Below, piece by piece: positions 17,508 to 27,716 of a DNA stretch of 64,000 nt (position 1 is the stretch's first letter; each line of letters begins with the position of its first letter). A program made the translations under genes and the position numbers. The notes beneath the pieces are model-generated. The model did no database searches, had not been told where the DNA came from, and was given only the letters and a program-made list of their open reading frames with translations. Origin of the DNA: JABDKJ01 sp964609215 (lineage in GTDB: Bacteria > Bacteroidota > Bacteroidia > Flavobacteriales_D > JABDKJ01); NCBI GenBank assembly GCA_964609215.1, contig CAZSQZ010000009.1, positions 1 to 64,000 of the forward strand. The letters run 5' to 3'.

Positions 17508-19283
17508 ATGAAATCAATCTTTAGCGTTCTTTTTTCAATTCTCGCATGCAGTTCAATGATTCATGCGCAATCTATAACACCTCCCAATTTTTCAACACCC
17601 GAGGAATTGAGTCAGGAAGTGATTCCAGTAGATGGAATACTTGACGGGATAACTGATCCTCCAGACTTCGATGTTAGACCAATGGCAGAGTGGGAAGAAA
17701 TCCAAAGTTTAATCATTACTTGGGCTGGATTCAATAGTATCAATAAGAACATTGCAAGATATGCTAAAGAAGAATGTGAGGTTATTATTTTAACCGATAA
17801 TCCTTCTTCAACTCAAAATTATTTAATGGGAAATTCTGGTGGTGGACCTTTGAACAATATGGACAATATTACCTTGATAGATTCCAATTATGATTCTATT
17901 TGGGGAAGAGATTACGGTGGGAATACCTGTTATAAAAATGATGTTGAAGAACCAATTTTAGTAGATTGGATTTATAACCGTGTAAGACCTAATGATGATG
18001 TGACGCCTGCGCTTATTGCTAATTATAAGGGTATCGATTTATATGAAACTACTGAACCACCTTATGATATGATGGCTACTGGTGGTAATTTTATGTCAGA
18101 TGGTGTACATACGGCTTTTTCTTCTGAACTTATCTTAGACGAGAATCAAGGAGGTTTTTTCAATGGCTTGAATCATCCTACGCATACTGAAGAGGAAATT
18201 GATGACATCGTAGAACAATTTATGGGGATAGAGAACTATATTAAAATGGATAATCTCCCTTATGACCTTATTCATCATATAGACATGCACATGAAGATTC
18301 TGAATGAAGAAACTATTGTTGTAGGGCAGTATCCAACTGGTGTTTCGGATGGTCCGCAGATTGAAGCGAATATTGATTATGTGCTTTCTAATTTCACCAC
18401 TTCTTTTGGTACTCCTTACAAGGTTGAACGAGTAATTCAACCACCTGAGAGTGGCGATTATCCGGGAGGACCTTTTGGAAACGGAGATTATAGAACCTAT
18501 ACGAATTTGGTTTTTGTAAACAAGACGGTTATTGTTCCTGTTTATGAAGCGCAATTTGATAATCAAGCCTTAGAAACCTTAACGGAATTACTTCCCGGTT
18601 ACAATATTGAAACGATTAATTGTAATAATATAATTCCTTTAAGTGGAGCTATTCATTGCATTACAAAAGCAGTAGGTGTAGACGATCCTCTTTGGATAGG
18701 GCATGATCCTGTTGATGATACTTTTGTTGAACTTGAAGATCAAACAATTCAGGCTATAGTAAAGCATAAAGATGGAATTGAGGCAGTGAAATTATTTTAC
18801 AAAACAGATTTGGCGGGTTCATATACGGAGATCCCGATGACTCTGGTAGATGCAGATGAATCAATTTACGAAGCAACAATACCAGGTCAATTATTTGGTA
18901 CACAAGTGTTTTATTATATTAATGGAGAAGCTACTACAGGAAAAACAATTAATCGTCCAATGCCCGCTCCTGAAGGATATTTTTCTTTTGAGTTCATTGG
19001 AACTGTTGGATTATCTGAATTAGATCAAGATGTGTTTGAATCTATTTATCCAAATCCTGCAAATGCCATAACTGTGGTTCCGTTAAATATTCCTAGTGCT
19101 TTGAGCGGAAGATTGTATGTTGTTAATTCTTTAGGTCAGCTTATTGAAGAATTGCACAATGGTAGCTTTAGTCCAGGATTGCAAAAGTATTTCCTGAATG
19201 CAGCAAATTATTCTACTGGTGTTTATAACGTAATTTTTGAGTCCGATGGTTACGTGTCAACTCAGAAATTGGTGGTAAGATAA
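17508..19283 (+). CDS. Secreted peptidyl-arginine/agmatine deiminase with T9SS tail
   Basis: A PAD_porph family enzyme, related to agmatine deiminases and the secreted Porphyromonas peptidylarginine deiminase. I start it at the ATG giving MKSIFSVLFS because this opens a clear signal peptide; a longer frame to 17469 exists. The catalytic core spans ~55-400: SIWGRDYGG, the HxD pair in HHIDMHMKIL and the cysteine in SGAIHCITKA. An Ig-like domain (~415-500) and a T9SS C-terminal sorting domain (YPNPAN, VYNVIF, last ~75 residues) follow. It should be exported and act on arginine-containing substrates or guanidino compounds. Confidence 0.85.
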   Translation: MKSIFSVLFSILACSSMIHAQSITPPNFSTPEELSQEVIPVDGILDGITDPPDFDVRPMAEWEEIQSLIITWAGFNSINKNIARYAKEECEVIILTDNPSSTQNYLMGNSGGGPLNNMDNITLIDSNYDSIWGRDYGGNTCYKNDVEEPILVDWIYNRVRPNDDVTPALIANYKGIDLYETTEPPYDMMATGGNFMSDGVHTAFSSELILDENQGGFFNGLNHPTHTEEEIDDIVEQFMGIENYIKMDNLPYDLIHHIDMHMKILNEETIVVGQYPTGVSDGPQIEANIDYVLSNFTTSFGTPYKVERVIQPPESGDYPGGPFGNGDYRTYTNLVFVNKTVIVPVYEAQFDNQALETLTELLPGYNIETINCNNIIPLSGAIHCITKAVGVDDPLWIGHDPVDDTFVELEDQTIQAIVKHKDGIEAVKLFYKTDLAGSYTEIPMTLVDADESIYEATIPGQLFGTQVFYYINGEATTGKTINRPMPAPEGYFSFEFIGTVGLSELDQDVFESIYPNPANAITVVPLNIPSALSGRLYVVNSLGQLIEELHNGSFSPGLQKYFLNAANYSTGVYNVIFESDGYVSTQKLVVR

Positions 19284-19298
19284 ATAGAAGAGATTAAG

Positions 19299-19333
19299 TA
19301 AAAAAAGGAGAGCAATTTGCACTCCTTTTTTTG
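19299..19333. terminator. Bidirectional intrinsic terminator
   Basis: AAAAAAGGAG and CTCCTTTTTT form a stem with a short loop containing GCAATTTGC, between two convergent genes. A and T runs flank both sides, so it can end transcripts from either direction. Confidence 0.8.
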
Positions 19334-19350
19334 TTTAAGGTGAACGGTAA

Positions 19351-21831
19351 TTATAATTTCATCAGCTTACGATGGGCTTTTTTGCCATCTTTTTCGAATA
19401 CAAATAAATATACACCACTTGCCCATTTTGATATTTCAAAGGGGGTTACTTCAGTATTTAATTCTCTCTCTTCTATAAGCATTCCCTGCAAGTCAAAAAC
19501 TTTAAGGTTGATATCGGTTAAATCTGATATTTCGATTATTACTTGATCAATTGCAGGGTTTGGAAAGAAATTAATTTTGTTTTCTATGTCTATTCCTTCT
19601 ATGCCAATAATTGGAACTGAATCTGCAGAAATACAGATTTCAAATTCCCCTGCCTCATTGCTTCCTCCATTCCAAAATTGAATGAGATAATCAGTGTTTT
19701 CATTTAAGTTAGTTAACTCAACTAGGGCTAAAGAATCAAGATCATTTTCACAGATCATTTCTAAACTGTCGCAAGTCTCATAAACAGCAAATGAGGCATT
19801 GCTTGCAGTGATAAGATTTATATCGACACTTACGCTAGTATTTGAGCCTGTATTAAAGGAGTACCAGACGTCTTGAATAATGCCAAATTGGTCGCAAACA
19901 GGATTGTTCAAATTTGTACTGGCGCATGCATTGGATCCTATAACGTATGAGCATGAATCTGATTGACTTAGTGCAATGATTTCAGCTGTGGAACACGTTT
20001 GGTTATTTGGAATAGGTAAGCATGGCTCCATACAAGTTATTTCCATGTTGAATGTTCCAACACTAAATTCATTAAAGCCATGAACCAGTATGTAATAATC
20101 AATTCCACCGGTAGTATTCCATGTTGCGATCGAAGAGAATCCACTACAATCTAAACCGTCTGGACCAACTGCATCATCATTTGCAACAACGCAACTAAGG
20201 TTTGAACAAGAGCCTTCATAGACTGAAATTTTTGTATCGTAATCTGCAATATTGCAGGTACTAGCGATGAACTGCCCACCAGTGCCTACAATATGATACC
20301 ATATACCAGGAGCAACTACAGTCACAGCGCCACAATCTGGAGCATCCGGACTATCCACGCTGGCAAAAGTTGTAATTCCACTTACAATAGTATCGCATTC
20401 CAATTCTATTGCATCTGTGCATATGTCATTTATTGGAGGTGTATCTCCAGTTGTGAAATTCAATACTAACGAGGTGTCGCTAATACCATCAGTACCACAA
20501 TCTTGCAGTATATAGGCAGAATAGTTTGTTATTGGATCTAAACCTGAAATGGTATATGAAGGACCATCAGTACCTGTTATTCCGGTGATCATTGTACCAT
20601 TGCCGGGAACAAAACCACCAAGACCATATTCTATAATGAAATTCGTTCCTGGTGTTGCAGGTGACCAATCTAAAATTGCTTCAGAATCACTAACATCAGT
20701 TAAAACTAAAGAAGGCTCAGGACATGAAATACATGAGAGAGTTAAGTGAAATTCTCCTACACTACCTCCAAATCCATGCACGAGAATAAAATATTCTTCT
20801 CCGAGATTTGATTGCCAAGAAAAAGTAGATGTATTCCCTTGGCAGGGAAAAGAATCATCAACTCCACCAACACAGTTCAATGAATCGCACGAGCCTGAGA
20901 ATACGCTTATTTTAGTATCAAAATCTGCTGAATCACAAGTTGATGCTTCTAACAAGGATCCATCACCAACAACTGAATACCATATTCCGGGTGAGTCAAT
21001 AGGCGTTCCACAGTTTTCACCATTTAAGGAAACATTGGCAAATTCCGTACTCCCGTTAACAGTAGCTCCACAGTTTAATGGAACCGAACCTGTGCATAGA
21101 TCATTTGCAGGAGCTGGTAAAGAATCTGTACTGAAGTTTATTGGGCCAAGAAGATTGGATAAGGAAGAATCTGGACATGTCTCAAAAATATATGCTTGAT
21201 AGTCGGTGTCTATGTTAAGGCCGGTAATATTTACTGTAGCATTTGTACTACTCTGAAAAGTGCCTGTTCCTAAGGGAAAGCCAGCTAAGCCATATTCTAT
21301 TGTTGCTTCATTCGTTGGCATGCTACTATTCCAAGATATTTGTGCTGCATCAACAGTAGTGAGATCAACTACTGGGTCTGTAATTCCAGGGCAAATATTA
21401 AATAGTAATCTCCAATTAAATGGATCTGATTCCCAATTATCGTCCCATTCTATATAATAGGTAATGCCGGGTTCTACGGCAAATTCTGCAATCGATGAAA
21501 AATTAGTGCCCACTCCACAACCATCATCACCTTGAGCAATTAAACTTAGATTATTACAATCTCCGCTATATGCCCAAAATCTGGTGTCAGGGCCGTTCTG
21601 ATCTTCGCATGATGTAACGGTGGCAAATCCTATTTCAGGCACCGTAAAAGTATACCAATCTGCATTTACGGCATTAGAAGAACAATTAAAACATCCCATT
21701 CCACTTGATGGTCCATCTGCACTAAATGAGTTATTTACGGTTGCTATTTCTGCAGTTGCACAGGTTTCTCCCTGCCCGAAAATTTGAATTGAAAAAATAA
21801 GAAAAGCTAAAATGGAGGAGCAATTTTTCAT
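19351..21831 (-). CDS. Large secreted repeat protein with T9SS sorting domain
   Basis: An 826-residue exported protein (signal peptide 1-19). Two kinds of domain alternate: jelly-roll-like units with paired cysteines (around residues 25-150, 245-370, 470-600, 605-740, each with WYxxxGxG- or TKISVxSGSC-like strands) and FN3-like units (~150-240, ~370-465). The last ~75 residues are a T9SS sorting domain (FFPNPAIDQV). No catalytic motif is seen. It is probably a cell-surface adhesin-like or binding protein. It converges on the deiminase gene. Confidence 0.75.
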   Translation of the reverse strand: MKNCSSILAFLIFSIQIFGQGETCATAEIATVNNSFSADGPSSGMGCFNCSSNAVNADWYTFTVPEIGFATVTSCEDQNGPDTRFWAYSGDCNNLSLIAQGDDGCGVGTNFSSIAEFAVEPGITYYIEWDDNWESDPFNWRLLFNICPGITDPVVDLTTVDAAQISWNSSMPTNEATIEYGLAGFPLGTGTFQSSTNATVNITGLNIDTDYQAYIFETCPDSSLSNLLGPINFSTDSLPAPANDLCTGSVPLNCGATVNGSTEFANVSLNGENCGTPIDSPGIWYSVVGDGSLLEASTCDSADFDTKISVFSGSCDSLNCVGGVDDSFPCQGNTSTFSWQSNLGEEYFILVHGFGGSVGEFHLTLSCISCPEPSLVLTDVSDSEAILDWSPATPGTNFIIEYGLGGFVPGNGTMITGITGTDGPSYTISGLDPITNYSAYILQDCGTDGISDTSLVLNFTTGDTPPINDICTDAIELECDTIVSGITTFASVDSPDAPDCGAVTVVAPGIWYHIVGTGGQFIASTCNIADYDTKISVYEGSCSNLSCVVANDDAVGPDGLDCSGFSSIATWNTTGGIDYYILVHGFNEFSVGTFNMEITCMEPCLPIPNNQTCSTAEIIALSQSDSCSYVIGSNACASTNLNNPVCDQFGIIQDVWYSFNTGSNTSVSVDINLITASNASFAVYETCDSLEMICENDLDSLALVELTNLNENTDYLIQFWNGGSNEAGEFEICISADSVPIIGIEGIDIENKINFFPNPAIDQVIIEISDLTDINLKVFDLQGMLIEERELNTEVTPFEISKWASGVYLFVFEKDGKKAHRKLMKL

Positions 21832-21919
21832 AATAATACTTAATCATTGAAAATTACTTCAATTGTATTATTAGCGAGAAGAAGTAAAATTTATGTGTCC
21901 ACTTTATAAAGTGAATAAT

Positions 21920-22636
21920 CTATTTCTTGCTTTGGGGAAGGAAGTAGCGGAAATCAGCAGTTAGGTAACCACCATTCAATTCGGTGACATAATCAAATAT
22001 TTCCGATTGCTTTCTATAATTCAACTGAGTGAATGCAATATTTTCAAAAGGGTTATGAAAGGTAACACCTAAATAGAAGAAACCACTTTTTTCTGTTCTA
22101 TATTCAAATCCGATATTTGCTTTTAAAGAAGGTTGAATCCATTTTCTATAAAGAGTTACTTGACTAAACTCCTCCCCAGTGCTAGCTACATCGCTTGCAT
22201 ACATATCTAATGAAATACCTAAAGAATTATTGAGATATAAATTCTCTCCCATTTGAACGTAAAAAAGAGCTGTAATTGGTATCTCATAGTTTACCAAACC
22301 AACATCGGAACCGGTGGTAAAGGTTGAATCCAAATCGGTTAATTTAAAATCGAAATTTCTTCTAACATAGCTAATGCCAGTTTCAAAAGAGAACTTTTTG
22401 GAAAGACTTTTTCTGACAACCGCTCCCCATGAATATCCGAACTTAGGATCAACATTTATTCTGGCAAAACCTTCCGTAAACTCAAAAGAACCACTATTGG
22501 TTATATCCGTGGGAATTATAGGTTTAAATTGAACACCTATTGTCAGCCCATCTTGCGCATAAGTTGCAGAGCAAAACAAACTGATTAGAACTGCTATGAA
22601 TAGGTATTTAATCTTCAAATAAAAATATTTATGCAA
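21920..22636 (-). CDS. Outer-membrane beta-barrel (porin-like) protein
   Basis: A 238-residue exported protein. The signal peptide ends near residue 27 (CSATYAQ). Alternating hydrophobic strands with aromatic girdles continue to the C terminus, as in small eight-strand PorT/OmpW-like barrels (KFSFETGISYVRR, FFYLGVTFHNP). It likely sits in the outer membrane. Ligand or transport role is not visible. It is a separate minus-strand gene. Confidence 0.7.
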   Translation of the reverse strand: MHKYFYLKIKYLFIAVLISLFCSATYAQDGLTIGVQFKPIIPTDITNSGSFEFTEGFARINVDPKFGYSWGAVVRKSLSKKFSFETGISYVRRNFDFKLTDLDSTFTTGSDVGLVNYEIPITALFYVQMGENLYLNNSLGISLDMYASDVASTGEEFSQVTLYRKWIQPSLKANIGFEYRTEKSGFFYLGVTFHNPFENIAFTQLNYRKQSEIFDYVTELNGGYLTADFRYFLPQSKK

Positions 22637-22682
22637 ATATCCTTATAAATTACGATTCTTCCAGAGTCTTATTGTCTAAAAA

Positions 22683-23831
22683 TCAATCAAACTTTATCAT
22701 TAAACGTTGTCCTTTTCTTAAATAAGCACGTCTATTTAAGCCATTATCCGCGCATAAATCCATGAGATCAATACCATATAATTGAGAAATATAGGATAGA
22801 TTTTCTCCATTTTGCACAAAGTGGAGGCGAACTCCTTTGGGATATGCGGTATAACCCCATTTTGATTTTTTAAGAACTATTGTATCAGAATGCAATGTTT
22901 TATCCTTGAAAGAAATAATATGCGATGGATTTAAAGGAATACCTTTGAAACGCATTTCAAAATGTAGGTGACTTCCAGTAGATCTTCCGGAACTTCCACC
23001 TAAACCGACTATATCTCCAGCTTCTACAATGTCCCCTGGTTTAACTTTGAAACGGTGCAGGTGTGCATAATAAGTCTCTAGTCCATTATAGTGCCTTACA
23101 ACTACTAGTCTACCATAATTTCCATGATATTTGGCCAAACGCACAACACCCCCAAAACTTGCATGCACAGGATCCCAAACTTCTAGATCAATATCATAAC
23201 CATTGTGGTTTCTTCCATCCCTATATCCATATTTAGATGTAATTACTCCATCAAATGGCATGTGAAAATCACAGTTCATGTTTTCGTTTTTTAACTGAAG
23301 CATCACTGTAGTGTCATGCTGTGTTAAATTATAACTGTAGGGATTTGCGCTTTGTGTATTCCAGGTTTTATAAAAGTAGTTTGCCGGATAAGGGGAGTTA
23401 TCATACGGAATCATGAAATCAAAATCGATCTCGTCTGCTGAAAATTCGTAATGTGCTATTTGAAAATTTATTTCATTAATTAAAGCATAAGGTATTTGAT
23501 CTAAAGTAAATAGAGAGTCCAATATGCTTTGAAGTTCTCCAGGTTTTTTTCTGTTTAAGCTTTTACAAAGTTTGACCGTTTTTTGAAAATCAACTGAAAT
23601 ACTATCATGTTCCAGTATTTCGTTTAGATATTGATCAAAATGACTTTGGTAGTTTTCCCAACCACTTCCTAGAATCATGTCATTACCATACATAACGACA
23701 GCAGTGGCTGTATCTCTTGCGGTTTTCTTATCACCCTTTTTGATCTTATTCCCATCACCACTTGCAGAAAGCAGACAAAACGAAAAAAGAAAAACAAAAA
23801 GGAAAAACCCCTTATGCTTTGAAAGTGTCAA
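22683..23831 (-). CDS. M23 peptidase with LysM domain
   Basis: A 382-residue exported peptidoglycan hydrolase (signal peptide 1-23). The M23/LytM domain covers ~195-320, with metal-binding residues in GRNHNGYDID near 210 and the SHLHFEM motif near 288. The C-terminal ~45 residues are a LysM-like cell-wall binding unit (FVQNGENLSYISQLYGID). It probably cuts peptide crosslinks in the cell wall during growth or division. Confidence 0.88.
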   Translation of the reverse strand: MTLSKHKGFFLFVFLFSFCLLSASGDGNKIKKGDKKTARDTATAVVMYGNDMILGSGWENYQSHFDQYLNEILEHDSISVDFQKTVKLCKSLNRKKPGELQSILDSLFTLDQIPYALINEINFQIAHYEFSADEIDFDFMIPYDNSPYPANYFYKTWNTQSANPYSYNLTQHDTTVMLQLKNENMNCDFHMPFDGVITSKYGYRDGRNHNGYDIDLEVWDPVHASFGGVVRLAKYHGNYGRLVVVRHYNGLETYYAHLHRFKVKPGDIVEAGDIVGLGGSSGRSTGSHLHFEMRFKGIPLNPSHIISFKDKTLHSDTIVLKKSKWGYTAYPKGVRLHFVQNGENLSYISQLYGIDLMDLCADNGLNRRAYLRKGQRLMIKFD

Positions 23832-23987
23832 TTGTTAAGTTCTTGTATAAAGTCTTTAGGTTATACGCAAAAGAATAATTTTTAGATATAATACAAAAAC
23901 CTAAAACTTAACTATACAATTATACTTTTTAACAGGAATGTGTATAAGTTAAAAGTCTGGATTTATAAACAACTGAATATTAATTGC

Positions 23988-24350
23988 TTAGACGGGATTT
24001 TTGAAATACCCATATATAGCTAAAGCAATAACGGAAATACTTAATAGTATTAAGAAATATCTAAAAACGGGGTCTCCTATGAATGGCCTTCTGAACTTTC
24101 CAATAGCTATATTATTTAGTTCTGTAGCTTTCTCCATGTCCTTTCTGTGGATGCCATAAAGCTCTCTTTTCACCAAATCTTCACTGCTGTGATGTTCAAA
24201 TTCTATGCTGTTATTCTTTAATAGTTCTTCGAAATACTTCGCCATTTTTATATCCGAATAGAAAAAGACCCAATAGGATTTGTTGGTTGGGTGGATATTG
24301 AAATTCCTAATTTTAAGTTTTGAGGAATCTGCCTGATCAAACTTGTTCAT
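23988..24350 (-). CDS. Hypothetical protein with C-terminal membrane helix
   Basis: A 120-residue protein with a soluble N-terminal alpha/beta domain (DUF2007-like pattern, KSYWVFFYSDIKMAKYFEEL) and one membrane helix at ~97-115. Its start overlaps the stop of the upstream nitroreductase gene by 4 bases. The function is unknown. Confidence 0.6.
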   Translation of the reverse strand: MNKFDQADSSKLKIRNFNIHPTNKSYWVFFYSDIKMAKYFEELLKNNSIEFEHHSSEDLVKRELYGIHRKDMEKATELNNIAIGKFRRPFIGDPVFRYFLILLSISVIALAIYGYFKNPV

Positions 24351-24934
24351 TCTTCAATCCATTCTGTAATATACTCAATAGGCTTTCTTTGCCCTTTTGG
24401 CCATTCTCCTTTAGGATATCCAAGGTAGACTATTCCTATCATGTTGTCAGCTTCTTTAAGGCCTAAACGCTCTTTAAAACCATCGGTATGAATAAAACCA
24501 GGGGTACTCCAAAATGAACCCAAACCATGCGCGGTTGCATGTAAAAGGATATTTTGAACAGCTGCAGCACAGGCAAAAAGTTCATCTTTTTCGTGAATCC
24601 TCTCTTCCTTAGGCCTTTCCATCCAAACCAGAATTGCAGCACTTGCATTTGCAGGACTACTTTTCATTTTATCTTCCTTTGCTTTTTTTCTGTCTTCTTC
24701 TTTTACTGCAAGATGGTACTCACTAACAAGTAAATCAGCCAGTTTTGCTAATCCATCTTCCATGTAGACTTTAAACCTCCACGGTTGGTTCATACCATGT
24801 GTTGGGGCCCAAATGGCAGAATTTAGAAGCTCTTCAATGATCTCTTTATGAACCTTTCGCTCGGAAAATTGGATGGGATAAATTGTTCTTCGATCCTTTA
24901 TTAGATCTCTAATCTCACTAAGATTGTATTTCAT
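24347..24934 (-). CDS. Nitroreductase-family flavoprotein
   Basis: A 195-residue FMN-dependent NAD(P)H oxidoreductase. The N-terminal RRTIYPIQFSERKV segment with the conserved RRT and the PTHGMNQPWRF segment near 40-50 bind FMN; AAAVQNILLHATAHGLGSF near 122 and GIVYLGYPKG near 167 are family motifs. It lies in a compact three-gene unit with a redoxin gene upstream and the hypothetical gene downstream. Confidence 0.88.
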   Translation of the reverse strand: MKYNLSEIRDLIKDRRTIYPIQFSERKVHKEIIEELLNSAIWAPTHGMNQPWRFKVYMEDGLAKLADLLVSEYHLAVKEEDRKKAKEDKMKSSPANASAAILVWMERPKEERIHEKDELFACAAAVQNILLHATAHGLGSFWSTPGFIHTDGFKERLGLKEADNMIGIVYLGYPKGEWPKGQRKPIEYITEWIEE

Positions 24935-24940
24935 CCAAAT

Positions 24941-25495
24941 CTATTTCCATTTTATATTGCAACCCATGCTAGGCATTTGTCTTTCTGGTATGTCCTTACC
25001 ATTCAATACGCTATCAAGAGCTTCACGCATGTCTTTACCAGTTACGGGAATATCTTTACCCGGACGTGAATCATCTAAACGACCTCTATAAACGCAGTTG
25101 TCATTCGAATCAAAAAGATCAAAATCAGGGGTGCAAACTGCATCATAGGCTCTGGCAACATCTTGTGTTTCATCATATAGATAAGGAAATGGAAAATTGA
25201 GTTGCTCTCCAAGTAGCTTCATTTTGTCAGGAGCATCATCAGGATAGTTGACTGCATCATTTGACGAAATAGCTATAAATCCTATTCCCTTATCTTTATA
25301 ATCGTTAGCTAATCTTACTAATTCTTCTCTGATATGAATTACATAGGGACAATGATTGCAAATAAACATTACCAATGTTCCTTTCTCACCTTTTAAATCT
25401 TGAAAAGAATAGTTATTCCCACTAATGGTGTCCAGTAAATTAAACTCGGGAGCTTTAAATCCTAATGGAATATTTAATGTTGGAGTTAATGCCAT
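24941..25495 (-). CDS. Thioredoxin-fold AhpC/TSA-like protein
   Basis: A 184-residue redoxin of the type with a single conserved cysteine in FICNHCPYV near residues 44-52. Family members are thioredoxin-like reductases or peroxiredoxin-related proteins. The gene ends 6 bases before the nitroreductase start, so co-transcription is likely and a joint role in redox stress is plausible. Confidence 0.8.
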   Translation of the reverse strand: MALTPTLNIPLGFKAPEFNLLDTISGNNYSFQDLKGEKGTLVMFICNHCPYVIHIREELVRLANDYKDKGIGFIAISSNDAVNYPDDAPDKMKLLGEQLNFPFPYLYDETQDVARAYDAVCTPDFDLFDSNDNCVYRGRLDDSRPGKDIPVTGKDMREALDSVLNGKDIPERQMPSMGCNIKWK

Positions 25496-25581
25496 ATTTC
25501 TATTTTAAGTACAAAGATAATTCTTCCGTTTTGTAAATCAGTATAAATGATGTTTCTTAGTTGAGAGACAAAGAATAGATA

Positions 25582-26343
25582 ATGCAAAAGACATTTATAA
25601 TTACAGGTGCCGGAACGGGAATAGGAAAAGCAACAGCTCATAAATTAGCCAACGAAGGACATCGTTTAGTTTTATGTGGAAGAAGAGGTCATTTATTGAC
25701 GGAGCTTGAATCGGAACTGAAAGGGGATGAACACATTACTCTAAGCTTGGATGTTTCAGATAAAAAGGCAGTGAAAGAAGCATACGATTCTATTGGATTA
25801 AGCGATTTAAATTTGGCTGGAATTTTTGCGAATGCTGGAATAGGAGGAGAGAATGAATATGGGGATGATGATAGATGGGAACAAATTTTAAATATTAATT
25901 TATCTGGAACATATTATTCCATTATGGAGGCTATCCCGGCAATGAAAAAGGCAGAAGAGAAATTCAAACATATTTTAATTACTTCAAGTTGTTTGGCTAG
26001 GTTTGGAGTTCCATACTACACGGCTTACTGCGCTTCTAAAACAGGGTTGTTAGGTCTAACAAAAGCTCTGGCTATTGAATTAGCACCTTTTAATATATTG
26101 GTAAATTCTATAACTCCAGGTTGGGTAGAAACTGAGATGGCTAAAGCTGGAATTCAAAAATTAGCAGACCATTCTAGTAAATCCTATGAAGATGCATTTA
26201 GAGAGCAAATGGGATATGTTCCTTTAGGCAGAATGTCTGATCCAAATGAAATAGCCAGCTATGTTTCTTTTTTATTCTCGAATAAACAAACCTCAATTAC
26301 TGGACAAGCGCTTGATATTAACAACGGAGCATTTATGATATGA
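25582..26343 (+). CDS. Short-chain dehydrogenase/reductase
   Basis: A 253-residue NAD(P)-dependent oxidoreductase of the SDR superfamily. The cofactor motif TGAGTGIGK is at residues 7-15, NAG near 87, the serine in ITSSCLAR near 136 and the YxxxK pair in YCASKTG near 152-156. The substrate is unknown. It overlaps the next gene (M28 peptidase) by 4 bases, so they are co-translated. Confidence 0.9.
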   Translation: MQKTFIITGAGTGIGKATAHKLANEGHRLVLCGRRGHLLTELESELKGDEHITLSLDVSDKKAVKEAYDSIGLSDLNLAGIFANAGIGGENEYGDDDRWEQILNINLSGTYYSIMEAIPAMKKAEEKFKHILITSSCLARFGVPYYTAYCASKTGLLGLTKALAIELAPFNILVNSITPGWVETEMAKAGIQKLADHSSKSYEDAFREQMGYVPLGRMSDPNEIASYVSFLFSNKQTSITGQALDINNGAFMI

Positions 26344-27716
26344 AAAGGATTTTAGTTCTTCTGTTTTGCTTTCATTTTATCCATTCATTTTCGCAGGATG
26401 ATAATGATTCTTTGGTTGTAAGGTCAATTTTTGATGAGGCTTTGGTGAATGGAGAAGCCTATGATAATTTGAGATTCCTGTGTAAGAATATTGGAGCGCG
26501 TTTAAGCGGTTCAGACGCTTCTTACAAAGCCATTTATTGGGGTGAGAATTTGATGAAATCTTATGGTTTTGATAATGTGCAATTGCAGAAAGTAATGGTT
26601 CCTGTATGGAGAAGAGGATTACGCAATAGTCTTACTATTGAAGGTTTGGGAGAAGTTAATGTATTGGCACTTGGAGGATCTATTGGAACGAATGGTCAAT
26701 TGCAGGGAGAAATAGTTGAAGTAAAGAAGTTTGATCAGGCTAAAGAAATGGACCCATCTCTTTTCAAGGATAAAATTATTTTTTTTAATGAAGCCATGGA
26801 TCCACGTTTCATAAGCACTTTTAGAGCGTATGGTTCTTGCTCTAGTCAGAGATATGCGGGAGCAAATGTTGCAGGAGAATTGGGAGCTAAAGCGGCTATT
26901 GTTCGTTCTTTAGGACTTTCTAAGGACAATTATCCTCATACAGGAAGTATGGGGTATATGGAAGGTGTAACCAAGGTTCCGGGTGCAGCAATCGGAACGG
27001 AAGATGCATTTAAACTGAGTCAGTTATTAAAAGACAAAAAGGTGGAAGTGAGTCTTGAATTGAGCTGTGTGCAGAAACCAGATACTTTATCTTATAATGT
27101 AATGTGTGAGATTAAAGGGACTGAATACCCTGAGAAAATCATCCTCATCGGAGGTCATTTAGATAGTTGGGATGTCGGTGAAGGTGCTCATGATGATGGG
27201 GCAGGAGTTGTGCAATCATTGGAAGTTTTAAGATTATTTAAGGCACTTGGAATAAAACCAAAACACACGATTAGATGTGTTTGGTTTATGAATGAGGAGA
27301 ATGGCAATAGAGGCGGAAAAGAATATGCCAAAATTGCTAAAGAAAATGGGCTTGAACATGTCGCGGCATTGGAAACGGATAGGGGCGGTTTTTCACCAAG
27401 GGGTTTCGACTATGATGGTGATGATGAGTTGCAATTTGAGAAATTTCAAAGTTGGAAAACCATACTTGAGCCTTATGGATTGCATCAATTTAGAAAAGGT
27501 TATTCCGGAGTAGATATTAGACCATTAAAGGATGGTAAAATTGCGCTATTTGGTTTGTCTCCTGATTCTCAAAGATATTTTAAATACCATCATACAGATG
27601 CAGATGTTTTTGAGGCGGTAGATGAAAGAGAATTACAGCTAGGAGCAGCTTCTATGGCTTCTTTAATTTATCTCATAGATAAATATGGTTTTCCTACTCC
27701 TCTGAAATTGGATTAG
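26340..27716 (+). CDS. M28-family zinc exopeptidase
   Basis: A 458-residue exported metallopeptidase (signal peptide 1-19). A PA-like insert covers ~130-225. The catalytic domain then shows GGHLDSWDVG near residue 270, AHDDGAG near 282, NEENGNRGG near 321 and a histidine in YHHTDAD near 420, all zinc or catalytic residues of the family. This resembles carboxypeptidase Q. It is the second gene of an operon with the SDR gene. Confidence 0.9.
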   Translation: MKRILVLLFCFHFIHSFSQDDNDSLVVRSIFDEALVNGEAYDNLRFLCKNIGARLSGSDASYKAIYWGENLMKSYGFDNVQLQKVMVPVWRRGLRNSLTIEGLGEVNVLALGGSIGTNGQLQGEIVEVKKFDQAKEMDPSLFKDKIIFFNEAMDPRFISTFRAYGSCSSQRYAGANVAGELGAKAAIVRSLGLSKDNYPHTGSMGYMEGVTKVPGAAIGTEDAFKLSQLLKDKKVEVSLELSCVQKPDTLSYNVMCEIKGTEYPEKIILIGGHLDSWDVGEGAHDDGAGVVQSLEVLRLFKALGIKPKHTIRCVWFMNEENGNRGGKEYAKIAKENGLEHVAALETDRGGFSPRGFDYDGDDELQFEKFQSWKTILEPYGLHQFRKGYSGVDIRPLKDGKIALFGLSPDSQRYFKYHHTDADVFEAVDERELQLGAASMASLIYLIDKYGFPTPLKLD

